DNA of 64,000 nt from JAFGUF01 sp040883315 (GCA_040883315.1 JBFLKU010000018.1:15899-79898); one strand, 5' to 3'. Shown: positions 34,537 to 44,608, counted from the stretch's first letter. The notes: a model not told the origin generated them from the letters alone. Translations and numbers: made by a program.

Positions 34537-35601
34537 ATGAAAAAGTTTCTAGTATTTGTCTTAGTTCTTGGTTTAGTTTTCAGCTTTGCTGCATGTAAAC
34601 CAGCAGAAGAAGAAAAAGTAGTAGATGAACCAATGGACAAGACAGAAGAAAAAACTGTCGAAGAAACCAAGGCACCAGCTGAGGAAATGGAACCTGTTTA
34701 TTTCAGGCTTGCTGAAACACATCCAGCTGACTACCCAACAAACAAAGGTAACCTAGAATTTGCAAGACTAGTAAAAGAAAAGACTAATGGTCGTGTAATC
34801 ATCGAAGTTTACGATTCCAAGCAATTGGGTGAAGAGGTTGACGTTATTGAACAAGTTCAATTCGGAGCTATCGATTTCATGCGTGTTTCATTGGGACCAT
34901 TGGCTGAATTCGCACCAGAACTAAACGTATTGTCACTGCCTTATATCTATGCTTCCAGCGACCACATGTGGAAAGTATTAAACAGCGAAATAGGCGACGA
35001 CATGCTAGCAAGTATCTACGATTCAGGCTTTATAGGACTAGGATGGTTCGATGGTGGTGCTCGTAGTTTCTACAACTCAGTAAAACCAATTGAATCTCTA
35101 GACGATATAGCAGGCCTAAAATTCCGCGTTATGCAAAATGATATGTTCATAGACATGTGCGAGGCTCTGGGTGCTGTTGCAACGCCAATGCCATACGGTG
35201 AAGTTTATTCAGCTATCCAAACAGGCGTTATAGACGGTGCAGAAAACAACTGGCCATCATATGACACATCATCACACTTTGAAGTTGCTAAATACTACAC
35301 TCTAGATGAGCATCTACGTGTTCCAGAAATCTTAGTTGCATCAAAAGCAATCGAAGACAAAGTAACTCCTGAAGAGCTAGAGCTAATCAAAGAAGCTGCA
35401 AAAGAAGCTCAATCATATCAAATAGCACTATGGCAAGCAAAAGAAAAAGAATCAGAAGATAAAATCGTTGCTGCAGGTAACGAAATAGTTTACCTATCAC
35501 CAGAAGAAAAGCAAAAGTTTGCTGACGCTATGGCTCCAGTATATGCAAAGTATGCATCAGATTACATGGACATAATCGAAGCAATCCAAGCAATGAAATA
35601 A
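34537..35601 (+). CDS. TRAP transporter solute-binding protein (DctP family), lipoprotein
   Basis: A 354-residue lipoprotein with signal KKFLVFVLVLGLVFSFAAC and cysteine near residue 20, then an acidic linker of about 30 residues. The DctP fold starts at YFRLAETHPADYPTNKGN. The conserved arginine that binds the substrate carboxylate is in GLKFRVMQND near 205, and the family sequence YSAIQTGVIDGAENNW follows. Neighbouring kdgF, uxuA and uxuB make a hexuronate the likely ligand. AAGGAG precedes the ATG and a hairpin follows the stop. Confidence 0.92.
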   Translation: MKKFLVFVLVLGLVFSFAACKPAEEEKVVDEPMDKTEEKTVEETKAPAEEMEPVYFRLAETHPADYPTNKGNLEFARLVKEKTNGRVIIEVYDSKQLGEEVDVIEQVQFGAIDFMRVSLGPLAEFAPELNVLSLPYIYASSDHMWKVLNSEIGDDMLASIYDSGFIGLGWFDGGARSFYNSVKPIESLDDIAGLKFRVMQNDMFIDMCEALGAVATPMPYGEVYSAIQTGVIDGAENNWPSYDTSSHFEVAKYYTLDEHLRVPEILVASKAIEDKVTPEELELIKEAAKEAQSYQIALWQAKEKESEDKIVAAGNEIVYLSPEEKQKFADAMAPVYAKYASDYMDIIEAIQAMK

Positions 35602-35623
35602 TACTAAACAGCAAAAAGATTAA

Positions 35624-35655
35624 AGAAGCCAGCATAATCTTGGCTTCTTTTCTTT
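35624..35655 (+). terminator. Hairpin between dctP and dctQ (partial terminator)
   Basis: A perfect 8-bp stem AGAAGCCA/TGGCTTCT with a 9-base loop is followed by TTTTCTTTT. It lies within the operon and should keep the binding protein more abundant than the membrane subunits. Confidence 0.75.
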
Positions 35656-35678
35656 TACAATGAGAGAAAGGCAGAAAA

Positions 35679-36197
35679 ATGAAAAAAATAGAAAAGTTTT
35701 TTTATTTTTTTAACGAAGTAATGGTTTTTCTTGCTAAGCTTATGCTTGTGGTGATGACTCTTGTAACCTGTTCACAGGTATTTACGAGAAAGTTTTTTAA
35801 CTACAGCATCAGATGGAGCGAAGAACTGCCGCTAATATTAATGATATGGTTCGGGTTTATCGCAATGGCAATAGGTGTTCGCGAGTATCTCCATATCAGT
35901 ATTGAAGTTATTTACAAATTATTTCCTAAAAAAATGCAAAAAATCGTTGAGAAGTTCGCTTATTTAATGGTTGCAGCTTTCGGAATATTTATGGTTATTT
36001 GGGGATGGGAATTGACAAGCAAAATGATGACCTCAACTTTGCCGGCTACAAAAATGCCCCGTGGATATTTATATATCGTAATGCCGTTTTCCGGTGCATT
36101 GATTGCATACTATAGCATTATGGATGTTCTTGGCGTTAAAAGATACGAAGGCAAAAAAAGGGCTGATGAAAACGAGGTGATGAATAATGGGCTTTGA
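35679..36197 (+). CDS. TRAP transporter small permease (DctQ)
   Basis: A 172-residue protein with four membrane helices. The family segment WSEELPLILMIWFGFIAMAI lies near residue 47 and REYLHISIEVIYKLF just after. It joins the large DctM subunit to form the membrane part of a sodium-driven TRAP importer. The end overlaps the dctM start by 11 bases, so translation is coupled. Confidence 0.92.
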   Translation: MKKIEKFFYFFNEVMVFLAKLMLVVMTLVTCSQVFTRKFFNYSIRWSEELPLILMIWFGFIAMAIGVREYLHISIEVIYKLFPKKMQKIVEKFAYLMVAAFGIFMVIWGWELTSKMMTSTLPATKMPRGYLYIVMPFSGALIAYYSIMDVLGVKRYEGKKRADENEVMNNGL

Positions 36198-37482
36198 TGT
36201 AAATATAGCAATAGCTATTTTATTAGGTACATTCGTATTATTATTAATTCTAAAAGTACCCGTTACCTTCAGCCTTGGCATTTCAGCAATTGTAACAGCA
36301 ATATATGTTAAAATGCCGCTTATTACAATTGTATCAAAAATGGTTAAAGGTATAGAGTCCTCATCGCTGCTGGCAATCCCATTTTTCATACTGGCAGGAG
36401 AAATAATGGGAGCAGGAGGAATATCAAAGCGGATTATTCAGTTTGCAAATGTTTTAATCGGCAGAGTGCGCGGCGGACTTGGCCTGGTAAACGTTTTGGC
36501 AAGCATGTTCTTTGGCGGCATCTCCGGCTCTGCTGTGGCAGACACTTCTTCAATCGGCGCTATGCTTATTCCGATGATGAAGGAAACCGGATATGATGAC
36601 GACTACTCTGTTGCCGTTACCGTTACCAGCTCCTGTCAAGGTGTAATTATACCGCCAAGCCATAATATGATTATATATTCGTTGGTTGCAGGCGGTGTAT
36701 CAGTTGGAAAGCTGTTTATGGGTGGCATTATCCCCGGTATTTTGCTGGGTGTTGCACTTATGGTCATCAGCTATATTCTGGCTGTTAAAAGAAAATATCC
36801 AAAAGGCGAAGCTGTAGGCTTCAAAGAGGGAATAAAAATTTCGATAGATGCATTCTTCGGTGTATTTACAGCTATAATAATTATAGTCGGCGTTCTGGCG
36901 GGCATATTCACAGCCACAGAATCTGCTGCTGTTGCATGCCTATATGCATTTATTATCACATTTTTCGTTTATAAGGAAATAAAGATTAAGGAAATGTGGA
37001 AAATCCTGTTTAGAGCACTAAAGACTTTGGCTTTAGTACTCAGCCTGATAGCCACTGCAAAGGCATTTGGCCACATGCTAGCTCTGCTGCAAGTTCCAAG
37101 ACTGGCTACAAACGCATTATTGACAATATCGCAAAGCCCTGTAGTGCTGCTGCTGCTAATTAATCTGCTGATACTGGCACTAGGCTGCATTATGGACATG
37201 GCTCCGCTTATACTAATCTTGACTCCTATTTTGCTCCCTGTAGTCACACAGCTGGGAATGGATCCTGTTCAGTTTGGCATCGTGCTAATCTTGAACCTAG
37301 GCATCGGCCTGTGTACGCCTCCTGTAGGTGGAGCTCTTTTTGTGGGGTGCGCTATTGGCAAAGTATCTATAGAGAAGGTAACCAAAGCATTGATTCCGTT
37401 CTATTTGACTATGATTATAGTTCTGCTATTAATCACATTCATACCGCAAATTGTTATGTTTTTACCTAATCTAGTTTTCTAA
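36187..37482 (+). CDS. TRAP transporter large permease (DctM)
   Basis: A 431-residue membrane protein with about twelve segments. Typical DctM motifs are IPFFILAGEIMGAGGISKR near residue 60, FFGGISGSAVADTSSIGAM near 108, PPSHNMIIYSLVAGGVSVG near 155 and GLCTPPVGGALFVGCAIGK near 378. It carries the substrate and sodium. It overlaps dctQ by 11 bases and is followed after 2 bases by a DMT permease gene. Confidence 0.94.
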   Translation: MGFDVNIAIAILLGTFVLLLILKVPVTFSLGISAIVTAIYVKMPLITIVSKMVKGIESSSLLAIPFFILAGEIMGAGGISKRIIQFANVLIGRVRGGLGLVNVLASMFFGGISGSAVADTSSIGAMLIPMMKETGYDDDYSVAVTVTSSCQGVIIPPSHNMIIYSLVAGGVSVGKLFMGGIIPGILLGVALMVISYILAVKRKYPKGEAVGFKEGIKISIDAFFGVFTAIIIIVGVLAGIFTATESAAVACLYAFIITFFVYKEIKIKEMWKILFRALKTLALVLSLIATAKAFGHMLALLQVPRLATNALLTISQSPVVLLLLINLLILALGCIMDMAPLILILTPILLPVVTQLGMDPVQFGIVLILNLGIGLCTPPVGGALFVGCAIGKVSIEKVTKALIPFYLTMIIVLLLITFIPQIVMFLPNLVF

Positions 37483-37484
37483 TC

Positions 37485-38429
37485 ATGAAAAAACTATTTA
37501 ATAGTGAAAAGGTTATTCAGGCTGTACTCTGTTGTCTACTATGGAGTACAGCTATACCTGTTTTAAAAATCAGCTACAAAGAGCTTAATTTCTCCAGTGG
37601 AGATTTGTATCAAAGAATCATACTGGCAGGCATGCGATTTATGATAGCTGCTATTATTCTTTTTATATACTTTGTAATTAAAAACAGAAAATTACCCACT
37701 TTGGGGAAAAACATGGTTAAAGGCATTGTGATATTTGGAATTTTAAATACTACAATGCAGTATATTTTTTTCTATACAGGTGTAATGAACACGGTGGCTG
37801 TAAAATCAGTTATTCTAGATAGCCTAAAGCCCTTAATAGTTGTCCTTCTGGCACACTTCTTGAAAACTGATGACAGAATCAACACGAAAAAAATTATCGG
37901 ATTAATGATTGGTTTTATTGGCATAGCAGTTGCAAATCTCACCGAGCTGACAAGCGGAACCCTAAGCCTTTCAATGTCATTTAAGGGTGAAGGCATGCTA
38001 TTTCTGGCATCATTAGCATACGCTATAGCCATATTATACGGAAAAAAATTAATGGAAAAGATTCACTATCTATCTTTAAATCTTTTTCAGTTTTTTATCG
38101 GTTCCAGTATACTGCTGATAATAGGATTTGTGGGCATAGATAGATACGATATTAGTTTCACGCCTCTCGCAATAATTCTTCTTATATATTCAGGGCTGCT
38201 TTCGGCAGTTGTATTCATTATATGGTATAGATTAATATCAAAATATACGCCATCAAGCATAACAATATTTTTATTTTTGATTCCGGTATTTGGCTCAATA
38301 ATATCCAGCATACTTTTTGCAGAGGAATCCATAACTGCAAACGTAATAATCAGCCTTCTGTTTTTGATTATAGGAATTGTGCTGGTAAACTACGAAGAAC
38401 AACCAATAGAATCTACAAATTTAGAGTAG
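37485..38429 (+). CDS. EamA/DMT-family permease
   Basis: A 314-residue protein with ten membrane helices in two EamA repeats. Repeat one starts VIQAVLCCLLWSTAIPVLKI; repeat two starts near residue 165 (GEGMLFLASLAYAIAILYGK) and ends with FLIPVFGSIISSILFAEESI. DMT permeases usually export small metabolites. It lies 2 bases after dctM and 25 before kdgF, so it is part of the uronate operon. It might export an excess intermediate or a toxic keto sugar. The substrate cannot be read from sequence. Confidence 0.82.
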   Translation: MKKLFNSEKVIQAVLCCLLWSTAIPVLKISYKELNFSSGDLYQRIILAGMRFMIAAIILFIYFVIKNRKLPTLGKNMVKGIVIFGILNTTMQYIFFYTGVMNTVAVKSVILDSLKPLIVVLLAHFLKTDDRINTKKIIGLMIGFIGIAVANLTELTSGTLSLSMSFKGEGMLFLASLAYAIAILYGKKLMEKIHYLSLNLFQFFIGSSILLIIGFVGIDRYDISFTPLAIILLIYSGLLSAVVFIIWYRLISKYTPSSITIFLFLIPVFGSIISSILFAEESITANVIISLLFLIIGIVLVNYEEQPIESTNLE

Positions 38430-38454
38430 AAAAATAATTAAAGGAGTGACGATT

Positions 38455-38787
38455 TTGAAAATTAAAAACTTTTTCTTAAGCAGGGACTGCGACTTAGAAG
38501 ATTTGGGAGAAGGCGTAAAAAGAAAAGTATTGTCCTATAATGACAATATGATGTGCGTAGAAGTACACTTTGAAAAAGGCGCTGAAGGCAAAATACACAG
38601 CCACCCGCATGAGCAAATCACATATGTCCTTTCCGGGAAATTTGAGTTCAATATTGATGGCAACAAGGTAATAATTGAAAGCGGTGATTCAACCTATCAG
38701 CAGCCCGATATACCTCATGGCGTAGTATGCATAGAAGAGGGAATTCTACTTGATATATTCACGCCTTGCAGAAAAGACTTTATATAA
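38455..38787 (+). CDS. kdgF: KdgF-type cupin, unsaturated uronate linearisation
   Basis: A 110-residue single-domain cupin. The metal-binding motif is KIHSHPHEQITYVLSGKFEF near residue 57, and the second histidine group is in PDIPHGVVC near 90. KdgF speeds conversion of 4,5-unsaturated galacturonate to 5-keto-4-deoxyuronate. The TTG at 38455 is chosen because GGAG stands 8-9 bases before it; the frame-matched GTG at 38446 lies inside that site. KduI and KduD, which would use the product, are not in this window. Confidence 0.82.
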   Translation: MKIKNFFLSRDCDLEDLGEGVKRKVLSYNDNMMCVEVHFEKGAEGKIHSHPHEQITYVLSGKFEFNIDGNKVIIESGDSTYQQPDIPHGVVCIEEGILLDIFTPCRKDFI

Positions 38788-38811
38788 CAAATTCTATTGA
38801 GAGGTGTAGAC

Positions 38812-39879
38812 ATGAAAATGACATTTAGATGGTATGGTGCGGGAAACGACTCCATAACATTAAAGCATATAAAGCAAATCCCAGGAGTGGAAGGAATAGT
38901 ATGGTCGCTGCACGATAAGGCAGCAGGCGAAGAATGGGAAATGGAACGCATCCATGATGTGAAAAAGCAGTGTGATGAATACGGCTTTAATATTGATGTG
39001 GTAGAAAGCGTAAATGTGCATGATGACATTAAGCTGGGGCTTCCTTCCAGAGACAAATACATTGAAATATACAAAGATACCATTAGAAAGCTAGCAACAG
39101 TAGGCGTTAAGGTGATATGCTACAATTTTATGCCCGTATTCGACTGGACCAGAACAGACCTGTATCATTCCGTAGGCGATGGCTCCAATGCTCTATTTTA
39201 TGAGAAAAACATAGTTCAGGATAACCCAAAAGCTATGGCGGAATACATTTTGAAAAACTCCGGCGACTTCACAATGCCGGGCTGGGAACCAGAGAGAATG
39301 GCGAAGCTAGACAGCCTCTTTGAGCAGTACAATGGAATGACAGAGGAAAAATTATTTGAAAATCTAAAATGTTTTCTCGAGGCGATAATCCCTGTGTGCA
39401 AGGAGTGTGACATAAAGATGGCAATACACCCTGATGATCCACCATGGCCGATATTCAATCTGCCAAGGATAATCAGAAGCAGAGACCACATAAAAAGATT
39501 TTTGGATTTGGTAGATAGCCCGTACAACGGCTTGACTCTATGTACTGGCTCACTAGGTCCAAATCTGCAAAATGATATACCATCAATCATCAGAGAGTTT
39601 GGCAGCAGAATACATTTCGCCCACATCAGAAATGTTAAGGTTTTTGAAAACGGAGACTTCATAGAGGTATCCCACAGGGCACAGGACGGCAACGTAGACA
39701 CAGTGGAAGTGATGAAGGCATACCACAATATAGGATTTGAAGGATACATACGCCCAGACCACGGTAGGCATCTGTGGGGCGAAGAGAAAACATGCAGACC
39801 GGGGTACGGACTGTACGACAGAGCACTGGGAATAATGTATTTATTAGGCATATGGGATACACTAAACAAGGGGTATTAA
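38812..39879 (+). CDS. uxuA: Mannonate dehydratase
   Basis: A 355-residue TIM-barrel dehydratase. Family motifs: MTFRWYGAGNDSITLKHI at the start, PGVEGIVWSLHDKAAGEEW, CDIKMAIHPDDPPWPIF near 205, GLTLCTGSLGP near 245, HFAHIRNVK near 272 and YIRPDHGRHLWGE near 312. It dehydrates D-mannonate to 2-keto-3-deoxygluconate. The frame opens five codons earlier, but GAGAGG sits before the ATG at 38812. It is followed directly by uxuB. Confidence 0.95.
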   Translation: MKMTFRWYGAGNDSITLKHIKQIPGVEGIVWSLHDKAAGEEWEMERIHDVKKQCDEYGFNIDVVESVNVHDDIKLGLPSRDKYIEIYKDTIRKLATVGVKVICYNFMPVFDWTRTDLYHSVGDGSNALFYEKNIVQDNPKAMAEYILKNSGDFTMPGWEPERMAKLDSLFEQYNGMTEEKLFENLKCFLEAIIPVCKECDIKMAIHPDDPPWPIFNLPRIIRSRDHIKRFLDLVDSPYNGLTLCTGSLGPNLQNDIPSIIREFGSRIHFAHIRNVKVFENGDFIEVSHRAQDGNVDTVEVMKAYHNIGFEGYIRPDHGRHLWGEEKTCRPGYGLYDRALGIMYLLGIWDTLNKGY

Positions 39880-39880
39880 T

Positions 39881-41476
39881 ATGAAACTAAATCTAAAAAG
39901 CATTCAGCAAAAAAAACAATGGGAAGACATCGACGTTTCTCTCCCGACATTTGATATAGAAAAGCTGCGAAGCGAAACACACAGTAGCCCTGAATGGCTG
40001 CACTTTGGCGGCGGCAATATATTTCGTGTATTCATAGCAAACGCGCTGCATGAGGCCATAGAAAAGAACAAAGTAAAAAACGGCGTAATAGTGGCAGAAA
40101 GCTTCGATTTTGAAATGGTAGATAAATACTACCATGAATATGATAACTTAAGCCTTTCCGTCATTATGGATCCCAAGGACAGCTACCATAAAAAAATAGT
40201 CGCAAGTATTACCGAAGCATTAAAATGCATAAAGGATACTGAGGACTGGAATAGGCTATATGAGATAGCCCAAAACGAAAGTCTGAAAATGATTAGCTTT
40301 ACAATCACAGAAAAAGGATATGCACTAAAGGACATGAACGGCAATTATTTGAGTGTGATTGAGAAAGATATCGCAGATGGTCCTGATAACCCATTACATA
40401 CAATGAGTATAGTGGCATCTCTGCTATATTCAAGATATAGAAACGGAGCATACCCCGTAGCTGTTGTTAGCATGGACAATTGCTCCCACAATGGCGACAA
40501 GCTAGGCAATGCTGTGAAAGAGATAAGCCAAAAGTGGCATGAGAAAGGATATGTGGAAGAAGACTTTATTGAATACATTAATTCAGATAATGTCTCCTTT
40601 CCATATACTATGATAGATAAAATAACACCTAGACCATCAGAAAATGTGAAGAATAAACTTGAAAATTTAGGCATCGAAGATATGGATTTGATAATAACGC
40701 AGAAAGGCTCGTATACTGCACCATTTGTAAACTCTGAAGTATGTGAATATTTGATAATAGAAGATGATTTCCCAAATGGTAAAATTGATATATCTTCAGA
40801 AAGAGTTATTTTCACAGACAGGGACACAGTAAACAATGTAGAAACTATGAAAGTGACCACTTGTTTGAATCCTTTGCACACTGCACTTGCTGTGACAGGA
40901 TGCCTGATGGGATACACTCTGATAGCTAATCAGATGAAAAATCCTATTCTTGTTAACCTAATAAAGAAAATCGGCTACGACGAGGGGCTGAAAGTGGTGG
41001 TTGACCCAAAAATAATTAACCCAAAAGATTTTATAGATGAAGTGGTGAATGAAAGACTGACAAATCCCAACATCCCAGACACTCCTCAGCGCATTGCAAT
41101 GGATACCAGCCAAAAGGTGGGTATACGTTTTGGACATACTATTAAAGCATATATGGCAGATGAACACTTAGATTCTTCATCTCTTGTAGGCATACCTTTG
41201 GCTATAGCTGCATGGTGCAGATATCTAGTGGGCATAGACGATAATGGTGCTCCATTTGAGCTAAGCTCAGACCCGCTAAAAGATGCGCTCACAAAGCAAT
41301 TTGAGGGCATACAGATAGGTAGCAGTGTCAGCTTGAAACCTATGCTATCTAATAACGAAATATTCGGTGTTGATCTATATACGGCTGGGCTGGGCGACAA
41401 AATTCAGACGTATTTTGATGAAATGATGGCGAAAAAAGGCGGAGTAGAAAAGACAATTGAAAAGTATTGTAAATAA
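39881..41476 (+). CDS. uxuB: Fructuronate reductase (mannonate oxidoreductase)
   Basis: A 531-residue mannitol-dehydrogenase-family enzyme. The N-terminal motif LHFGGGNIFRVFIANALHEA is the nucleotide site; MKVTTCLNPLHTALAVTGCL near residue 330 replaces the catalytic region and matches UxuB. It reduces fructuronate to mannonate with NADH and is distinct from UxaB at 28256-29722 by sequence and length. It follows uxuA after one base and ends in a symmetric terminator. Confidence 0.92.
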   Translation: MKLNLKSIQQKKQWEDIDVSLPTFDIEKLRSETHSSPEWLHFGGGNIFRVFIANALHEAIEKNKVKNGVIVAESFDFEMVDKYYHEYDNLSLSVIMDPKDSYHKKIVASITEALKCIKDTEDWNRLYEIAQNESLKMISFTITEKGYALKDMNGNYLSVIEKDIADGPDNPLHTMSIVASLLYSRYRNGAYPVAVVSMDNCSHNGDKLGNAVKEISQKWHEKGYVEEDFIEYINSDNVSFPYTMIDKITPRPSENVKNKLENLGIEDMDLIITQKGSYTAPFVNSEVCEYLIIEDDFPNGKIDISSERVIFTDRDTVNNVETMKVTTCLNPLHTALAVTGCLMGYTLIANQMKNPILVNLIKKIGYDEGLKVVVDPKIINPKDFIDEVVNERLTNPNIPDTPQRIAMDTSQKVGIRFGHTIKAYMADEHLDSSSLVGIPLAIAAWCRYLVGIDDNGAPFELSSDPLKDALTKQFEGIQIGSSVSLKPMLSNNEIFGVDLYTAGLGDKIQTYFDEMMAKKGGVEKTIEKYCK

Positions 41477-41500
41477 TCATCTCCTTTTATACAATATTAA

Positions 41501-41533
41501 AAAGCACTATATAGTTATTCTATATAGTGCTTT
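41501..41533. terminator. Bidirectional terminator between uxuB and the GPH transporter gene
   Basis: A perfect 14-bp stem (AAAGCACTATATAG with CTATATAGTGCTTT) around a 5-base loop, with A runs on the left and T runs on the right. It ends both convergent transcripts. Confidence 0.85.
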
Positions 41534-41537
41534 ATTT

Positions 41538-42923
41538 TTAAATTAATCTATCTAAATCGTCCAAATCATATTCAACATTGGCCTTTTTCTTCTCCAATGC
41601 TTCCTGAAGCTTTTGATATCTCGCCTTTGTTACGGGATATAGCACCATAAACAGCACAGCCAATCCCATAACTATTGGGCAGAATATGGTGATTATGCTC
41701 TCTATTCCCATCACTGCAGAATGGCTCTGCACCGCTAGGTCTTTATTATATCCCGTGAAGGATAGCACCAGTCCTATTGTCTGCATTCCTATCGCTGCGC
41801 CAAATTTCTGCAAAAGCTGCGGCAGCGATGTGATGGCTCCTACTCTTTTTTTTCCGTTCACCATTTCGTCAATTTCTGCAATATCATAGGTGAAAGAATA
41901 GAATGTAGTCCAAAATACTGCAAGCCCCATAGAATAGAAAAGCAGCATGGTTATTAAGGAATATACATTGGTTATTCCAATAAATTTAAATGCCAGCATT
42001 CCAAGTGTTGCAATAGAAAGCAAAATGATTACAGTAATTCTTCTGTCTTTCATAGTTGCCATCTTGGTGGTTATGGGCACAAAAATAACCATTCCCAGCA
42101 CTATTGCTCCCAGCGCAATGGGCATGTATGCGTCCGGATCCACTTGCATTCTGTATTGCAGCAAAAATATTAAATCTGCCTGTGCCAAGGATGACTGCAG
42201 CATAAAAAGCAAAATAAATGCTAAAAGATACTTAAATGGTTTTATTTTTATAACCTGAAGATATGTTTCAAATATATTGACGTTTTCTTCTGATTCAGCT
42301 TGATATAATTTAAGCTTTTTTGTAGAAAGATATGCTACATATCCAAATATAATTGAAACCATAGCTATTATAATCGCAGTAAATGTCCATCTGGTGCTTA
42401 GTGCAAATTTATCTTCACTGAAAAGCCCGACAAATACAATTGCAGCACTGCCTATAAATATTGGAGCAGCATTAATAAATGAGCTGATTCCTCTTATCTT
42501 TGTTCGCTCATCATAGTCTGTTGTCATCTCCGCACATAGCGCATAGTATGGAATGGTATAGCATGTATATGCCACCCAAAACATCACTGCTACAGCAATG
42601 AAATATATAATTGATACACTAGGAGATAAATTAAAACGAGTGAATGCAAAAACAAAAAGTATAGACATAGGTATCACAGCCATCTTCATTATGCGTCTTT
42701 TATCTATATGTTTTTTGTCTGCAAAGTGCCCTATTATCGGATCTGTGATGCCGTCTACTATAATAGATATCATGCTGATTGTTCCTGCTATTGCAGGATT
42801 TATACCGGCGATATCTGTGAGAAAAAACAAAAAATATGTATAGAACATATTATAGAGCACAGACTCTGAAATTATTCCTGATGCGTATCCAATTTTCCTG
42901 CGATTAGTTAAGTTATTTTGCAT
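41538..42923 (-). CDS. GPH-family sugar:cation symporter
   Basis: A 461-residue twelve-helix protein of the glycoside-pentoside-hexuronide family. The start RRKIGYASGIISESVLYNMF and IVDGITDPIIGHFADKKHID near residue 50 carry the GPH signature. PYYALCAEMTTDYDERTKIR near 125 is the conserved cytoplasmic loop. It imports a sugar, glycoside or uronate with a cation. As the last gene behind an FGGY kinase, class II aldolase and aminotransferase, it should bring in their substrate. GGAGG precedes the ATG; a possible own promoter (TATAAT) lies in the 66-base gap. Confidence 0.88.
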   Translation of the reverse strand: MQNNLTNRRKIGYASGIISESVLYNMFYTYFLFFLTDIAGINPAIAGTISMISIIVDGITDPIIGHFADKKHIDKRRIMKMAVIPMSILFVFAFTRFNLSPSVSIIYFIAVAVMFWVAYTCYTIPYYALCAEMTTDYDERTKIRGISSFINAAPIFIGSAAIVFVGLFSEDKFALSTRWTFTAIIIAMVSIIFGYVAYLSTKKLKLYQAESEENVNIFETYLQVIKIKPFKYLLAFILLFMLQSSLAQADLIFLLQYRMQVDPDAYMPIALGAIVLGMVIFVPITTKMATMKDRRITVIILLSIATLGMLAFKFIGITNVYSLITMLLFYSMGLAVFWTTFYSFTYDIAEIDEMVNGKKRVGAITSLPQLLQKFGAAIGMQTIGLVLSFTGYNKDLAVQSHSAVMGIESIITIFCPIVMGLAVLFMVLYPVTKARYQKLQEALEKKKANVEYDLDDLDRLI

Positions 42924-42989
42924 TTGCTACCTCCAAGCTTACTAAATTATATCAAAAATAATGCATAATGTAAGTAGTAATATCTATAT

Positions 42990-44585
42990 TTATGAATTTA
43001 ACTGGCTAAACAGCTTCTTATTATTGTAGTATAGCTTTTTAAATATGCTAAAGTGTAAATCATATATCTCTCTATTGCTCTTATCAGGCTTGTATATCTC
43101 TTTCACCTTTACCAATTCATCGGCGTCTTCCAGCTTGTCTATTATGCCTACGCTCACTGCCGAAAGTATTGCTGCGCCCATCGCTCCTGCGTTCTGCGGG
43201 TGCTCCACCACTTCCACAGTTTTGCCTAATATATCCGATAGTATCTGGCATGTCATAGGGGCTAGGGCACCACCGCCCACAAAGCGAACCGTGTCCTTTG
43301 TTTTTGTCTTGGTCTCGCTGCATTCCAGCTGCCAGCGCAGATGGAAGCATACTCCCTCTATAACTGCATGAATGAGCTCTGACTTTTTCGTATCTATTCC
43401 GATATTGAAAAACATTCCTCTGGCACTTGTGTCTTCAAAAGGACATCTGTTTCCATGAAGCCAAGGTGTGAATATCACTCCGTCGCTTCCTGCCGGCACG
43501 TCCTTTATGGACTCCATCATGTAGTCATACAAATCAACAGCAATATCTTCGTAGTCGCCTTTTATCTTCTTTTCTTCCAGCCTGTCGATTGTCTCTTCGT
43601 ATGCTAGATGTTTTTTCACCCATTCTATGCATTTGCCAGCAGTTTCGAGCTCTGCAAAGTAATTATATGTTTTCTCGTTTGCACCCACTATTCCGGCTAT
43701 CTTGCAGGATATATCTATAGCTGCACTATCTATCACAGTGGAAACCCATCCCGATGTACCCATATAGATGTGAGTATCGCCAATATTTGCAGCACCTGCT
43801 CCTAACCCGATAAGCGAGGCATCGCCTCCACCGCCAAACACCAAAGTGCCTGCCTTTAGTCCTAGCTCTGCTGACGCAGCTTTTGTTATCTTTCCTGCAA
43901 CATCTGTGCTTTTAATTATCTTTGGCAAATGCTCTTGGTCTACATCCAGCATATCGCATATTACTTTGCTGAATTCTCTTTTCCCGTCTCTATTGTCAAA
44001 AAGCATAGTTGCGTACGCGCTGTCCTCTGTCATAATAAATTCACCGCAAGATTTTGCAATCAGATAATCCTTCACATCCAGCCACTTATATATCTTTTTG
44101 TATATTTCAGGTTCGTTTTCCTTCAACCATTTATATTTCCAAACAGGGTCTTTGCTGCTGCTTGCCACCACGCCTGTGTTGTTTATGCTTTTTAGCAGCT
44201 TAAATACGTTTATTCCCTCTACCTTTATTCCTGTAGACAAGGTAGCATCCATTTGCTCCTTCGCGCGATTGTCCATGTAGCTCATAGCGTTTCTTACTGG
44301 GTTGCATTCCTTATCTACCAAAACCAGTCCCTGCATCTGAGCACAGAAAGATATTCCTAGAATATCCTCTTTAGGAACCCTGCTTTGCTTCATCACAGCT
44401 TTTGTAGTGGTGCACATAGCCTGCCACCAATCTATAGGGTTTTGCTCTACTCCACCATTTTCCAAAATGTTAAGAGCGTTGCCTGTGCTTTCACTCTCGA
44501 TTAAATTTATTTTATCGCTTATTTCATAAAGGCAGGTCTTCAACGATGTTGTTCCTACATCATATGTTATAACGTATTTGCCCAT
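42990..44585 (-). CDS. FGGY-family carbohydrate kinase, xylulokinase-like
   Basis: A 531-residue two-domain kinase. Domain one starts YDVGTTSLKTCLYEI with the phosphate loop. CAQMQGLVLVD near 83 and SYMDNRA near 103 contain the catalytic and substrate region. FGGGGDASLIGLGAGAANIG near 250 carries the catalytic-base aspartate. RFVGGGALAPMTCQILSDI near 430 and PQNAGAMGAAILSA near 458 belong to domain two. It phosphorylates a ketose or polyol at the terminal hydroxyl. The exact sugar is unknown. It lies between the transporter gene and the aldolase gene. Confidence 0.88.
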   Translation of the reverse strand: MGKYVITYDVGTTSLKTCLYEISDKINLIESESTGNALNILENGGVEQNPIDWWQAMCTTTKAVMKQSRVPKEDILGISFCAQMQGLVLVDKECNPVRNAMSYMDNRAKEQMDATLSTGIKVEGINVFKLLKSINNTGVVASSSKDPVWKYKWLKENEPEIYKKIYKWLDVKDYLIAKSCGEFIMTEDSAYATMLFDNRDGKREFSKVICDMLDVDQEHLPKIIKSTDVAGKITKAASAELGLKAGTLVFGGGGDASLIGLGAGAANIGDTHIYMGTSGWVSTVIDSAAIDISCKIAGIVGANEKTYNYFAELETAGKCIEWVKKHLAYEETIDRLEEKKIKGDYEDIAVDLYDYMMESIKDVPAGSDGVIFTPWLHGNRCPFEDTSARGMFFNIGIDTKKSELIHAVIEGVCFHLRWQLECSETKTKTKDTVRFVGGGALAPMTCQILSDILGKTVEVVEHPQNAGAMGAAILSAVSVGIIDKLEDADELVKVKEIYKPDKSNREIYDLHFSIFKKLYYNNKKLFSQLNS

Positions 44586-44608
44586 GCTGCTCTCCTTCTA
44601 GAATAATT

